Assembly: GCF_963678635.1 (NCBI RefSeq)
Contig: NC_087066.1
Span: 26,079,986 to 26,143,985 of the forward strand
Reading direction: 5' to 3'
DNA length: 64,000 bases
Source: Symsagittifera roscoffensis
Taxonomy: Eukaryota > Xenacoelomorpha > Acoela > Convolutidae
Part shown: positions 48,101 to 57,979 of the stretch, piece by piece
Position numbering within the stretch: the stretch's first letter is position 1
Layout of the letters: every line of letters starts with the position of its first letter
Translations under genes and position numbers: made by a program
Notes under the pieces: generated by a model
What the model was told of the DNA's origin: nothing
The model's input: the letters and a program-made list of their open reading frames with translations, nothing else
Database searches by the model: none

Positions 48101-51100
48101 TTTGTCCTCTCCTGTGACGCTTCTGTTTTGTTGCAAGAGGTATTGAAGTAGGAGAGTCCTCCAGTCTTTCATCTTCTTGAGCGAGGCAGTTTCCAACTGT
48201 GCATTGAACTCACGACTGGGTCCCTGTAGTTGTTCAGGGTAACGCAATAGCACAAGCAAGTCTCCCAGTCGACCATAGGTCATGGCAATCAGAGTCAGGA
48301 GTCCATCCAATCTTAAATCGGCCAATGCTTGGGTGAAGAGGTTTGCCGGTCCTTTCACAAAGTTTTCATGACCAAATGTCACGTATAAGGCTAGCACCAG
48401 GCCAATCGACAACTTCCTGATGTCTTTGACGAAACTCGCGATCAGGTTCCTAGATGCCCTCGGATAGCACGTCGATAGGAAAGATGGCGTCCATCCCACT
48501 CCCATTCCACCCAAGATAGCATCTGATCGTTCGTACTGTGCCTTTGTGGCCAGCACGTCAGCTTGGAACTTATCCAGCGACATCGTGTTTACGTCTTGCA
48601 TTAGTTTTAGCATCTTGCCTCCAGCCAACTCCCGGGCATTAAGTAGAGTCTTCAGATACGCATGTATCTCTTTAATTATTGCCGGCGCATGTTCAAACGC
48701 GTCCTCACCCAAGGTGCACAGCCTCGGTGACAGGTACAACCATATATTGTTGTGTGGCTTCGTACGCAAAGCCATTGCCATGAGGTCCTCCTCTGCTGAC
48801 GTCATGTTCTTTCTGATCATCCTTCCCTGCTCATTCTCTGCCTGATCCATCTGTCTGAACCAGAGATCATCAGCCACCTGTTGTACTAATAGATGATCGT
48901 CACCTACCCCTGGTCTCAGCTTCAATAATCTTGCGAAGTTGGACAGCTCCAACCCCAGAACTTCATCTAGCACCAACCGAGTTGTGCTACAATCTCTGAG
49001 CCCCTGTATGGCACTCGAAATGTCAGCCCAAACGGCGGGAAGCTCAGATCGGGACGGATAGTAATTGTCCGGGTCCACCACTCTGTTTGGGGCAGGAATT
49101 ATCACGTTAAATATCCCCTCTGCTATCGTCGTGACCATTGTGTACACAAATTGAAGGGGTTCAGGCAACGCAGCGTAGCCTGGTGACAATACGAAGATCA
49201 CCTTCACCACATTCATGGTGAAACGTTGTCTTGCTGCTGCCTCTACCTCGGCCATCGCCGAGAGCAGTGTCATTATCGCCTCCCCTATGACTTCGTTACT
49301 CGGGATCGATCCATCCGTCAGACGTGACAATAAGCCCCTGCTTTGCAGATGATCATTTGAGCCTGCAACCACTATTACCTGCGGCTCCATGCTGACCACT
49401 CTCCATACACTTATCATCATGCCTATCGCCTGTCCCCAGTCCAGTTTAGGCGCCGTTAAGAAAATCACATCGGGCCAGAATAGAGAACGGGGCGTGTAGA
49501 GATAATCGGAGCCGGCCACAACCAGATATTTGGCAGCCTTCATGTCCAAGGGGTCATAAGCTGCAAAAAGGCCATCGCCTATTGGGGCCTTCAGGTTCCC
49601 GTATCTCTTATCGTCTCCAACCACCGTTGTAGTTCGGGGGTAATCCCTCGAATACTCGCCCGGCGTCTGACCGGGTGGTTTAGCGAATTGTCTGTACATC
49701 TTGTGATGTTTGTTATTGGGCTTGTTCTCCGCCTGGAACTTGCCCTTGCGCACAGGTGGTGTCCTTTCCCGGGTCCTATCTCGAACGTCGGTGAGCGACC
49801 GGGTGTTTAAAGGTCCAAAGGTATTGTCATGAGGTAATCCATCCAGGTCTACATGTCGGAGTGAGGTCGAGGAGCTGAATTTCTCCTGTTCTGCTAGCAG
49901 CCAATCCACGCCCGGTATCCGATAAAGTCGCGACACTGTGGGACTTTTACCGCCAGTCATTCTCATCGCATCTTCCCGACACGTCAAGGTATTCATATTC
50001 AACTTCGCCGACATGTCGGTCTTATACTGACCCCAATGGCTAGGATCTGATCTATTCCAAAGCAGCCTGCTGCCTGATTCAATTCCCTCCGCTGGCACGG
50101 TACTTGTAGACGGTCCTGCTGTCGAAGCAGGATTTGTCGTGGCAGGCGAATCGTTCCTCCTAGACGCGGTCTGGGAGTTATTCCTGTTGTTCTGTTCCAC
50201 CGATCTGCCGAGTCGGCTTCCAATCGATTGCGGCCTGGGAGGAGGAGCAGTCCCCAGCCTGTCTCTCACGTTCGAGCTCGGAGCGACGGTTGCGGCTCCA
50301 ACCGTCTCCGTCGCCAAGGGCCCTAGACGGTTGGCGAGGGATTCGGGCACGGTTGCCCTTATTCTACTCCCTCCGGTCAAATTGGTCCGAGCCAAAGAAC
50401 CGGTTGCCCTCGACTCTTGCTCCGCTTCCCTCAATTGCGTCTGAAACACATCATTAATCCAATGCCTCCCTCGTTGGGTATTGAAGTGCACTCCATCTTT
50501 AGTGAGCGCGATGTGGTCAGTCATGCGCAGCATATTTTCGAGATCCAGGAGTCGCAACTCGCCAGGATTGTTTCTCACCAGACTGCGGGTCATTTCATTC
50601 CACCGCGTCACGTTGCCATTCATGAAATCTGCAGCTATAGTGCCCACCAAAGGATTTGGTGGTATCGTACACAGGATCACGAGCTTGGGTCTATACTTTT
50701 CTTTCAATTCGTTCAATAGGCACACCAATAGAGGTTCCCACTTGTTCTCCGGAGTCACGGGGGCTCTCGAGACGTCATTGGTTCCCAGCATTATTATTAA
50801 TGTATCCAAATGATCCTCGCTCTGGAACTCCATCATTTTGATGACTTGAGCCACTGAGGCTCCTCCAAAGGACAGAATGGTAGTATGACCATAGACGAAG
50901 ATCTCATTCAGATCTCTCACCAAACTGTCTCCAATGATCAAATGGCGACTCCCTGGGGGAATTACTTGGTCGTTCGTGGCGGGGTTCCAGCTCATGTCAT
51001 TCAGGCAGGCTCGAGGATGCTCGGCTGGCACTTGCGTGAACTGATGACGTGCCATCAGATTCTTCCTGATGTCTACCACGCGAGACTTCTCAAAGACTCC

Positions 51101-52135
51101 ACCAGGCGCAGAACACGCTATCGTGCGGGTTGCTCGTTCCGAGCTATTTGATGAATGATCACGACGCTGGGAAGGAACGATCCTAGCCAGTGTCCGCTCA
51201 GTGCCTCTGTTGATCTCATCCATCGCGGCTCTGGCCACTTGGTTAAATGATTCCTGAAATTGAGGAGCTAGATAGGTGTCAGAAGGGTCTGGTATCGTAA
51301 ACCTCTGACTCGAAGCAGACGGTCGTGTCTGCTGAGGAGCCTCGGGCCCCTTTGATGCACGCAAATCCAGAACCTCAGGTCCTCTCGATGCGCACAGCTC
51401 CTGCGCGGTTGTCCTGGGGCGTGTGTCGTTAGATCCCTCCGAGGACCTCATGCTCGCCAGGATTTCCGGTGACACTTGGCTCACCTTCGCCATATACAGC
51501 TCTTTCAGGTGCTTTATCTCATCCTCCTTGTAGGCCACCTGCAGATCTTCAAATTTCTTTTTCCATTCGTCTCTCTCCCGAGCTACGGCCCTGTACTCCT
51601 GAAGTTTGGCACACAGCTCACTCTGATCTCTCTCCTTCTTCTCCAGTGTCTCAATCGTCTCCGACGTCTGGATCTCTATCTCGCTCACTCTCACTCTCTT
51701 TAGGGGAGGAGCAGCTGTTGGAGAGTCGACAGAGTGTGACGGGCCTGGCCCATCACGTTGTCTCTTCGCTCCAATGAGTGGCTGCGCAGGTTGGACGGGC
51801 AAGGGCATCTCACCTAGCCGGTGGTCCCTTTGCTCACCTAGTCCTGGCTCACGAGCCAGGTCGTGGCCAGACATTTCTCCGCGCCTCCATCTCATCAATC
51901 GGTTTCGGCCTCTCTCGGCGGTCCCGGACTCACCGAAGGCCAACATCAACACGACTTCTGTAGGGCGATTCCCTCGACCCTCTCTTCCCAGTGCATTGAG
52001 GAGTGCGACCACAAACATCGCCAACCCCGGGTCTTCTCGTGTAAAATCACAATCGATCAGCCGCTGATAGATCTCGTCTAGAGTCGCTCCTAGACTCGCT
52101 GAGAGGAATTCCATGAGTTCGTTAGTGTCACCCAT
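45146..52135 (-). CDS. ORF2 copy 1: giant SGNH-hydrolase protein, open for 2,329 codons
   Basis: The longest intact frame in the window. It starts at ATG 52133-52135, 442 bp after the gag-pol stop. Layout by residue: 1-150 charged N-terminus; ~158-221 coiled coil; ~395-560 SGNH/GDSL hydrolase with Ser404 (GDS), GGAS glycine, Asn453 (GTND), Asp547 and His550 (DGVH); 570-800 basic Ser/Asn-rich linker; ~850-1000 possible second SGNH-like fold (VVAGSD, VVAGSNDHLQ at ~927); 1000-1650 unrecognised; ~1690-1740 acidic; ~1890-1920 basic, NLS-like. The C-terminus is artificial: after 45164 five foreign codons (RGQLS) and a stop come from the duplication junction, so about 110 codons plus the 519-codon tail seen downstream are missing. 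SGNH enzymes hydrolyse esters; the substrate here is unknown. Esterase domains of this fold occur in ORF1 of some CR1-type LINEs, but I know of none as standard in Ty3/gypsy elements. Confidence 0.85.
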   Translation of the reverse strand: MGDTNELMEFLSASLGATLDEIYQRLIDCDFTREDPGLAMFVVALLNALGREGRGNRPTEVVLMLAFGESGTAERGRNRLMRWRRGEMSGHDLAREPGLGEQRDHRLGEMPLPVQPAQPLIGAKRQRDGPGPSHSVDSPTAAPPLKRVRVSEIEIQTSETIETLEKKERDQSELCAKLQEYRAVARERDEWKKKFEDLQVAYKEDEIKHLKELYMAKVSQVSPEILASMRSSEGSNDTRPRTTAQELCASRGPEVLDLRASKGPEAPQQTRPSASSQRFTIPDPSDTYLAPQFQESFNQVARAAMDEINRGTERTLARIVPSQRRDHSSNSSERATRTIACSAPGGVFEKSRVVDIRKNLMARHQFTQVPAEHPRACLNDMSWNPATNDQVIPPGSRHLIIGDSLVRDLNEIFVYGHTTILSFGGASVAQVIKMMEFQSEDHLDTLIIMLGTNDVSRAPVTPENKWEPLLVCLLNELKEKYRPKLVILCTIPPNPLVGTIAADFMNGNVTRWNEMTRSLVRNNPGELRLLDLENMLRMTDHIALTKDGVHFNTQRGRHWINDVFQTQLREAEQESRATGSLARTNLTGGSRIRATVPESLANRLGPLATETVGAATVAPSSNVRDRLGTAPPPRPQSIGSRLGRSVEQNNRNNSQTASRRNDSPATTNPASTAGPSTSTVPAEGIESGSRLLWNRSDPSHWGQYKTDMSAKLNMNTLTCREDAMRMTGGKSPTVSRLYRIPGVDWLLAEQEKFSSSTSLRHVDLDGLPHDNTFGPLNTRSLTDVRDRTRERTPPVRKGKFQAENKPNNKHHKMYRQFAKPPGQTPGEYSRDYPRTTTVVGDDKRYGNLKAPIGDGLFAAYDPLDMKAAKYLVVAGSDYLYTPRSLFWPDVIFLTAPKLDWGQAIGMMISVWRVVSMEPQVIVVAGSNDHLQSRGLLSRLTDGSIPSNEVIGEAIMTLLSAMAEVEAAARQRFTMNVVKVIFVLSPGYAALPEPLQFVYTMVTTIAEGIFNVIIPAPNRVVDPDNYYPSRSELPAVWADISSAIQGLRDCSTTRLVLDEVLGLELSNFARLLKLRPGVGDDHLLVQQVADDLWFRQMDQAENEQGRMIRKNMTSAEEDLMAMALRTKPHNNIWLYLSPRLCTLGEDAFEHAPAIIKEIHAYLKTLLNARELAGGKMLKLMQDVNTMSLDKFQADVLATKAQYERSDAILGGMGVGWTPSFLSTCYPRASRNLIASFVKDIRKLSIGLVLALYVTFGHENFVKGPANLFTQALADLRLDGLLTLIAMTYGRLGDLLVLLRYPEQLQGPSREFNAQLETASLKKMKDWRTLLLQYLLQQNRSVTGEDKVATNASECKQYCGMPLLTDLAVMMRIDPLALVHGLREFVTVGYGPVMSFAFPDVQVKAYRNSVLYVNLVSVVDCSVLNWVEQSELRKLASDDRLFGRIAEPGWVLMDFNNHFKCRMGREDLSHIQFNPKLWNLRPVVKDTGEAVVVPQLPGAYAHARENQQTWLPGSRPLPDQCHRYPPIRRMLLGVTSPIIAPRIGAARDAEKRMLKWSGGMEPRFISWNAAAAHMFDFSFPDAWSRKKIKALPSRRPEVSAETWNEVYSSADDLSRLKWSGEAKVVMLEVASESRGGSYITIEDLAPHGEELVEFLVDDELFYHAGDMAVPARSDSGTDARQGPSGPRPKPDADDDELMDQDDNDDGTGSKTEKRGETDLGALERDLLEYRFSEDDDGEVDGSLLLMAPSSFMSPTKEASADLSPIDPISQARECRSRDPQKLLYESPRRRKIEESMKISFLSTLPEEEWERYQMELEGKTGAIWSRVNFMEKSWDVIRRYGTQSIMKVGLNQPIMREVLEKIVSSMESDVLTESVTEDSADDQHVAKKLPVRRARKGLKRLKGKTGSRAMNPRVVKSRANAVVTSLTSAGRSGESGQGDSTTLTGGEKENLIPPMLLAGLTVTATRSKKTARTLADTKLEMEVISQCGSGGLEDYRPSRINMAKLKLEGQLDVVEYSRITVPESVHMGDPAGGYVEMLKARNSARGHLMAWSEKRAMQEYLKGLTENSNFNRREYGTVMSSEANEIGLEKLLEISWRAALQKYFDETMNAPATVAAYLAHPCVRTDLQIRLAWCLMGIKKAEYEASNDSKSREQELELMEALRALISKDDSAIAWAKRKDALCFVRFVVDRIPTHVLGECIKIIRQKGVDCERNFLRALLELYQDMPLTVPSKESNDMESYRKLEEVRRYSNKELRVSRDLIEAARGQKEFATLGKLKSFQYVSGIPGMAYNPFVNEEAREAYFDYEQVTVLNFWVERIKEIGMLMRGQLS

Positions 52136-52433
52136 TTCTTTTCGTGTTGATTCTTCTTGTCGTGTCGTGTAATTTCTCTCTGTCTCTTCTGATTCAGTGT
52201 TCAGTAAACAATTTTCGATCAATCAAGATCTAAAAAACAGGTCGCGACTTAGAACCATCATTTTTGGATGCAACATCAATCAATTCTTTAAAATTCTCCA
52301 TTGAAATTCTCTTCACAATTCTGATTTGAAATTTAGCACCAAGGTGGATCGTCCACCTTTATCTTTGTCAGAGTAGCACGAATAAGCGCTGTCACCTTGA
52401 TGACACAAACATAAAACATATCATAACAATAAC
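45164..52433. repeat. 7.27 kb internal duplication, upstream copy
   Basis: Partner of 35604-42873. It is in its natural context on the right (after the gag-pol stop and spacer) and is cut off on the left at 45164, where a 5 bp filler joins it to the pol fragment. The filler plus flanks (GGCCTCTCA) repeats a string 15 bp away, suggesting a locally templated junction. Confidence 0.95.
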
Positions 52434-52577
52434 ATAACATAAATACATAAACATCACACACCTATACTATCATATAAAAACCTAATTCCTAATACTGTAC
52501 CTAAAGCCTAACCTAAAGCTTGACTCTAATTCTTATCGAGCAACTTAATAAAAACCACTTATCGCCGAGCGCAATTC
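52136..52577 (-). promoter_or_regulatory. Spacer between gag-pol and ORF2, with a 3' splice site
   Basis: 442 bp, AT-rich on the gag-pol side (CATAACATAAATACATAAAC on the plus strand). On the coding strand CCTGTTTTTTAG ends at about 52230, 95 nt before the ORF2 ATG. This would let ORF2 be translated from a spliced RNA, as retroviral env is. The matching donor was not identified. The duplication boundary is at 52433. Confidence 0.5.
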
Positions 52578-54317
52578 TTAGCATATGCTCAGATAGTATT
52601 TTTTATGTAAGTAAACTTCTATGTCAGTCTCTGAAAATATCACATGCACAAGAGCGTACAACTCTCTCGGATGTAGCTTTCCCCTATTAGGATCGTATAC
52701 TGGCAACGAGAGAGAGGTCACACCTCTCTCAACCAGGAAATCCCTAAGTCGAGTCAAGGCCAACACCAAGCTCTCCGGATTCACGTGTTGCCTATCAGTA
52801 GCTTTCGTAACCAAAAAACACAAATATTTCCCTGGTATCTGTGATGCAACAGGGGGTAACGCTATCATTCCTCCTACACCCGGCCTCTGTTTCCATAAAA
52901 ACTCGATATTCTTGTACTCTCTTTTAAAGTCGGCCGCTAGTGCTGTTTTAAAGCTTACGTCCGCAGTTATCGCTATGGCGCACGTGCGTTCCGTGAGTAT
53001 GAAATCGCTGTCCGTTATAACGATATTGTTCGAATAGTGGTTCGGGAGATCAAAATACGATTCAAAGATTCGTCCAAAAGGTGGTTTCTTAGCATTCTCG
53101 CCCTCTGTCTCTAGTTCTCCGGTTTCCCTTGCCGATTTCAATTTTTTTATTATGAGATTTTCGGTGTGGGTGAGTCCTACCCCCACTCCCCGGACAAAAA
53201 TATCCATCGACGTCCCCGTCGATCGCCCAAAGTCTAGGAGACCGAGGTTGGATTGTGGAACACGTAGAGGACCATCTGGGGCGACCCAGTTGGACTCGGT
53301 ATTGTCATGACTGATGTATTTGACGCCGTCTCTGTCGACGTCCTGAATCGTCAGGATCGTCTCTTTTGGATCTGTCGGCAGATCGTGGAGCCATTCGAGC
53401 ACGCGCAAGTTTGTTAGTTCTTGCTCATGAGTCTGTTCCGCTTCTGGTTCGAACTCCACTTCCGGTTTTGATCGATCGTCGATCCAATCTTGATCCATAT
53501 CGTTCACAAGGTCGATTTCTTCTAGCATTGCTACTTCGTCCAGCCCCACCAGCGAGTCTATGACATCACTCACTACTATCCGGTCTACAACGAAGTCCTC
53601 GCCATACGGATTGTATTTCTTCTGGTTTTTTCCCCTCTTACTTTGGCGTGTCTCCATAGTGAGCGGAAAGTCAGGCTGTATTCCTTTGTCAATTTCGGTT
53701 TGTTCCGGGCAATCCCAGTCTTCTTCGGCATAGGGTAGAGTTTCATCGTCCACCTCTACTCGCTCAGTCAACTCGAGATCCAGTGGTAGATCACAATTGT
53801 CCACCATCTCATTCCCGTCGTTCTTGTCGCGAGTACCCCTTTCATTCACTTCACAAGCAGGATCCACTATTAAATAGTCTCCCTCTTGCATGTCCGCTGG
53901 GATGCACCAATCCTCGGACGAGGCGTTGTGTGGTTTGATATTCTCGTAATGAGCCGCTCTTCCGGTGCTCAGCCGATAAAAACGACCTCCTTGATGCACC
54001 TCTGTTATCTGAAATGGACCACGCCATTTCTTTAATAGTTTCTTGGTTCCTTTTGGTGGAACCACTTCCTGGAACACCCAGACGTAATCGCCAACTGAGT
54101 AGGCTTTTGCATCGGCCGTCCTTTTATCAAACCTCCTTTTTTGTCTAATCTGCGCCTGTTGCGTATTCCTCCTGCATAAGTCATTGAGGTCCTGTTGTCT
54201 TCTAATAACGTCCCGCACGTACGTTTGCGGTGCTGTCCTCTTCCCTTCATATTCAGGGTAGAAGAACGTTAACGGGAGTGCTTTTTCATGACCCGTCAGC
54301 ATCATATGCGGACTTAT
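52578..54317 (-). pseudogene. Pol C-terminal part: integrase tail and TARG1-like macro domain
   Basis: 579 codons directly in frame after the TGA at 54318-54320. It begins within the end of the integrase core, continues through the C-terminal GPY/F-type module (KKWRGPFQITEV near residue 2275 of the full reading), then ~300 acidic, low-complexity residues. A final globular domain (about 2595-2750) carries the order of motifs of the OARD1/TARG1 macro-domain group: CAIAITADVSFKTALAADFK, YLCFLVTKATDR (the Lys at ~2680 aligns with the catalytic Lys), GVTSLSLPVYDPNRG, and TDIEVYL. The glycine-rich ligand loops of active members are changed (KTALA; YDPNRGK), so ADP-ribose binding or hydrolysis is doubtful. 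It lacks its own likely start and would need readthrough. Confidence 0.75.
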
Positions 54318-55650
54318 TCACGTGGTGGAATGCTCCGTGCTGTTGTAAGCACCCATCACTTGCGGCAAGTGCTTGTCCCAGTCATCCATATAGCGTGAGC
54401 AGTAGACTCTCAACATGGATACCAGTGTGCGATTCTGCCTCTCGACTAGGCCATTCGTTTGCGGGTGATAAGTGGTCGAGTGGGCCTGCGCTACCTGCGA
54501 CCTTTTCATTAACTCTTTCGTGAGATCACCTACGAATGCTTTGCCATTGTCCGATTGGAACGTGATGGGGCAGCCATGCCTTGCTATCCACACGTTTATC
54601 AAATGATCGCATGTTTCTTCTGCCGACGCTGTCATGCAGGGTGCTGCCTCCGCGTACTTCGTAAAATGGTCGATCATTACCAGCACCTGATTATAGCCCG
54701 TTGCTGTCATGCAGATTTTCTGATGATCAATTTGCACCACTTCGTTGAAACCTGACGATTCTATTGACTGTAGGGGGAACCTTAGTTTCCTGGGATCCTT
54801 TGCCTGTTGACAAGACAGGCATGCGGCTATCCATTTCTCACAAGCCTTCTTCAATCCCGGCCATTCGAATCGTTTTTGTATCCTGTTATACACTTTGTCC
54901 ACGCCTTGATGTCCCATCTGATCATGTGAGCGAAAGAGCAATTCAGTCTGGTACAACTGTGGTAACACTATTGAGTTGTATTTATAAAGGACCTTGTCCT
55001 CCTCCTTGCGCTTACAGGCTACGATTCCGTCCTTATTCAGGTACAACAAGTCTTTTCTCTTCAGGTAAAACTGCTTCAGGATTTTGTAGCTGTCTTCTTC
55101 CAAGTCTCCCTTGTCAGGTGCTCCATTCTCGATCCATCTTTTCAGACTGCTCGTCATTCTATCATTTCGTTGAGCCCTCAGGAGATCCGACAGCCTGTAC
55201 CTGGCTTTCAAATACGTCTTCACCACGTCCATTTGCCCACTCATTATCTCCGGAGCATGAGCATCGTCCATCAACTTGACACACCATATCTTTTTCAAAG
55301 GCGTCGCTTCTTGCACAGATGGTTCCAGATTGGTACGGACGACCGTACCATGTGGCAGCAATCTGGTTGGGCGTTTTGAAACTGCTATCAGCTCGAGCTC
55401 GTCTGCGGCATTATCTACCACAGTGCCCTCTTCATCTGAGGTGTATCTGTCCCTGTCTGGATCCTGATGTGTTTCTCGGTCCAGCCCACGCTGCTTCCAG
55501 TCTACCAACAAGGAGTGGATTGCGATCTCTGACACATCGGAATTGGAAGTTGTTTCAGACGTGTTGTCCCAGGACTGGGGTCTCGAGTCACCACTTGAGT
55601 CGACTGATTCCTCAACATCATATTCCAAGTTGTCTGAGATGTTTCTCGAC

Positions 55651-55830
55651 TCCCCGGACAAAACTCTGTCCATCGGTCGCTTTGAACCCGACTCCCCGGA
55701 CAAAATTCTGCCCCTAGGTGGTCTAGTCAACCTCTCCCCGGACAAGTCGTCCTGCACGGGTTCAAAGGTGTCTGACTCATCAGAGGAGACGTCCTTGACT
55801 GGCTCGAAGGTGTCAGACTCCCCGGACATT
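55651..55830 (-). repeat. LSGES repeats in the Pol tether
   Basis: Within the tether (residues ~1671-1731) the motif L/M-S-G-E-S/R occurs four times, alternating with acidic SDTFEPV stretches. At DNA level each copy is TTGTCCGGGGAG or a close variant, at about 55653, 55693, 55737 and 55820. The same DNA string is found at 53187, next to the 3' LTR (32963), and exactly at the duplication breakpoint 42873. The protein role is unknown; low-complexity acidic linkers often keep domains apart. Confidence 0.7.
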
Positions 55831-57979
55831 GTCTCGTCCACGGACGAACAATCTGGGCTTGGCTCGTATTCCTCTTTTGCATCCGTGAAGTGCACTCTCC
55901 TCGTGAAGCTAGATTTCGACCTGATCCTGACTTCCTCAGTAGCTTGGTTTTGATTCGATGTTCCATATTCAGTGAACGAAGTTCTCAACAATACTTCTTT
56001 CGGCATCGAGGTCACCAGCTGGTTGACGATCGACCTGCAATCCCGTTCAACGCCTCGGCTGCGAATGGACACTGGCCTCTTCTCCGTTCTCTCGGTGACA
56101 GTCAACCTCTGCATGGTCTCTATCCATTCACGATCATGCCTATTCACTTCCCTATCCAACAAGTCACGGAGTTTTCCCATGACGTCCAGCGCCACGTTCA
56201 CCGTCTTATTCAATAAAGCGATGCTGTTTATACCCAGCCTGGTCAGTTCTTGCTGTACCAAGTTGGATCGGACTAGCAGGTCCAACGGAACGGGTTCGCC
56301 TCTGGCTAAAAGCTTTATCTCCGCGGCCGTCTCCACTGGAAGGTCAGGGTGTCCAGGTATAGGATGTCCTGATTTGTCTAACCACCTAGTAAGTGGCAGC
56401 TTATCGTAGGTTTCTTTGTCCAGAAAGGAAAACCCGTCTTTGATCTCTGATTGGTTAGCCTGCTTCTCCTCGAGGCGCTCATAAAATTCTGTCTTTTTAC
56501 TGAGGCTATCTGCGTTCTGGTGCTTGTCACGGGTACGGTGCTCTATGATCATGTGGTATCCATCCAAGCGCACGATCCAACGACCAATGTAGCTTTGATC
56601 CATCGAATAGGTTTTCAGCCAGGCAAGGGCACGATTGTCCACACGTAACTTGAATGGAGCACTCCCCAGGTAGGCCCTGTACTTTTCCACGAACGTGATC
56701 ACAGCAAACATCTCCGCTTTTGGTGCGCCGTACTTCATCTCAGTGTCACTCAGGACTTTACTTCCATAAGCTATCGGACGAAGAACCGTTCTCCCGTTCC
56801 ACTCCTGCTCTTGGTGAAGTATGCCTGATATCGCAACCACTGATGCATCCGTGTCCAGCACGAACATTCCCTTCTCCGTTGGCATGCCGAGGACCGGTGC
56901 CTCGCAAAGTTCACGTTTGATGTTTTCAAATGAGACTTGTGCCTCATCAGTCCAGGTGAACTTTTTGCCCTTGTTTCTCATCAATCTCTGCATGGGGTAT
57001 ATTTTGTCAGCATACCTCTTGATGAACTCACGATAATAATTGGCGAATCCCAGAAAACTCATCAACTGTGTATCTGTTTTAGGTGCCTTCCAGGTCAACA
57101 CCGCTTCAACCGCTTCAGGATCTGGTCTCACTCCATGTTTGTCAACCAGGCGGCCCAAATACTTTATGGAATCCCTGAGGATTTCACACTTAGAGGGTTT
57201 GCATTTTAGACCCGCCTGCTTCATGCAAGAAAACACCTCCTCCAACCTCTCTATGTGGTCTTCTAGGGTTGGTGTTGCAATCACAACATCATCGACATAA
57301 CACATGATGAGATTCCCGTATTTCTTAGTGACGCTCGTGAGTGCCTGAGCCATCAGTCGCTGGAATGTGGCCGTCGCGTTGCACAATCCGAATGGCATCC
57401 TCTTCCACTGGAATAGTCCCAGCTCACACGCGAAACCTGTTTTCTCTCGATCTTGCTTTCTGAGTGGCACTTGCCAGAATGCTGAGCCCAAATCCAACGT
57501 CGTGAAGAACTTAGCGTCTCCCAGCTTGGATAGGCTCTCATCGATGCGGGGAATTGGGTTTGCGTCTTTTATAGTCACTGAGTTCAGATAACGGAAATCA
57601 CAACAAAACCTGAGTTGCCCCCCTTTCTTTTTCGCCATGACCACGCCACAAGCCCATGGGGACTTCGACGGCTCAATCATGTCGTACTCCATTAACATTT
57701 CAATTTCCTTCCTACACGCTTCTGACTTATTTGGGGTCATTCTTCTCGCCCCTTCCCTATGAGGTACCGAGCCCTCTTCTATCTCAATCTCGTGCTCTAC
57801 AAAATTGCAACAACCTATATCGGCCTTATGCTTTGAAAAAACGTCTGCGTTCCGATCTAGCACCGCCCTAAGCGAATCTAGTTCCTTGTCAGATATTTTA
57901 CCCTTCAGATGTTCTATCTCAGGTAGGACAGGCCTATTCGCTGCTAACTCTGCTTCCGTCGGCCTCTCAGGAAAGTTGG
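55694..57979. repeat. Source copy of the duplicated pol fragment
   Basis: The stretch of intact gag-pol reproduced at 42873-45158 (constant 12,821 bp offset). The differences seen are few: for example four to six amino-acid changes in about 760 codons. Confidence 0.95.
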
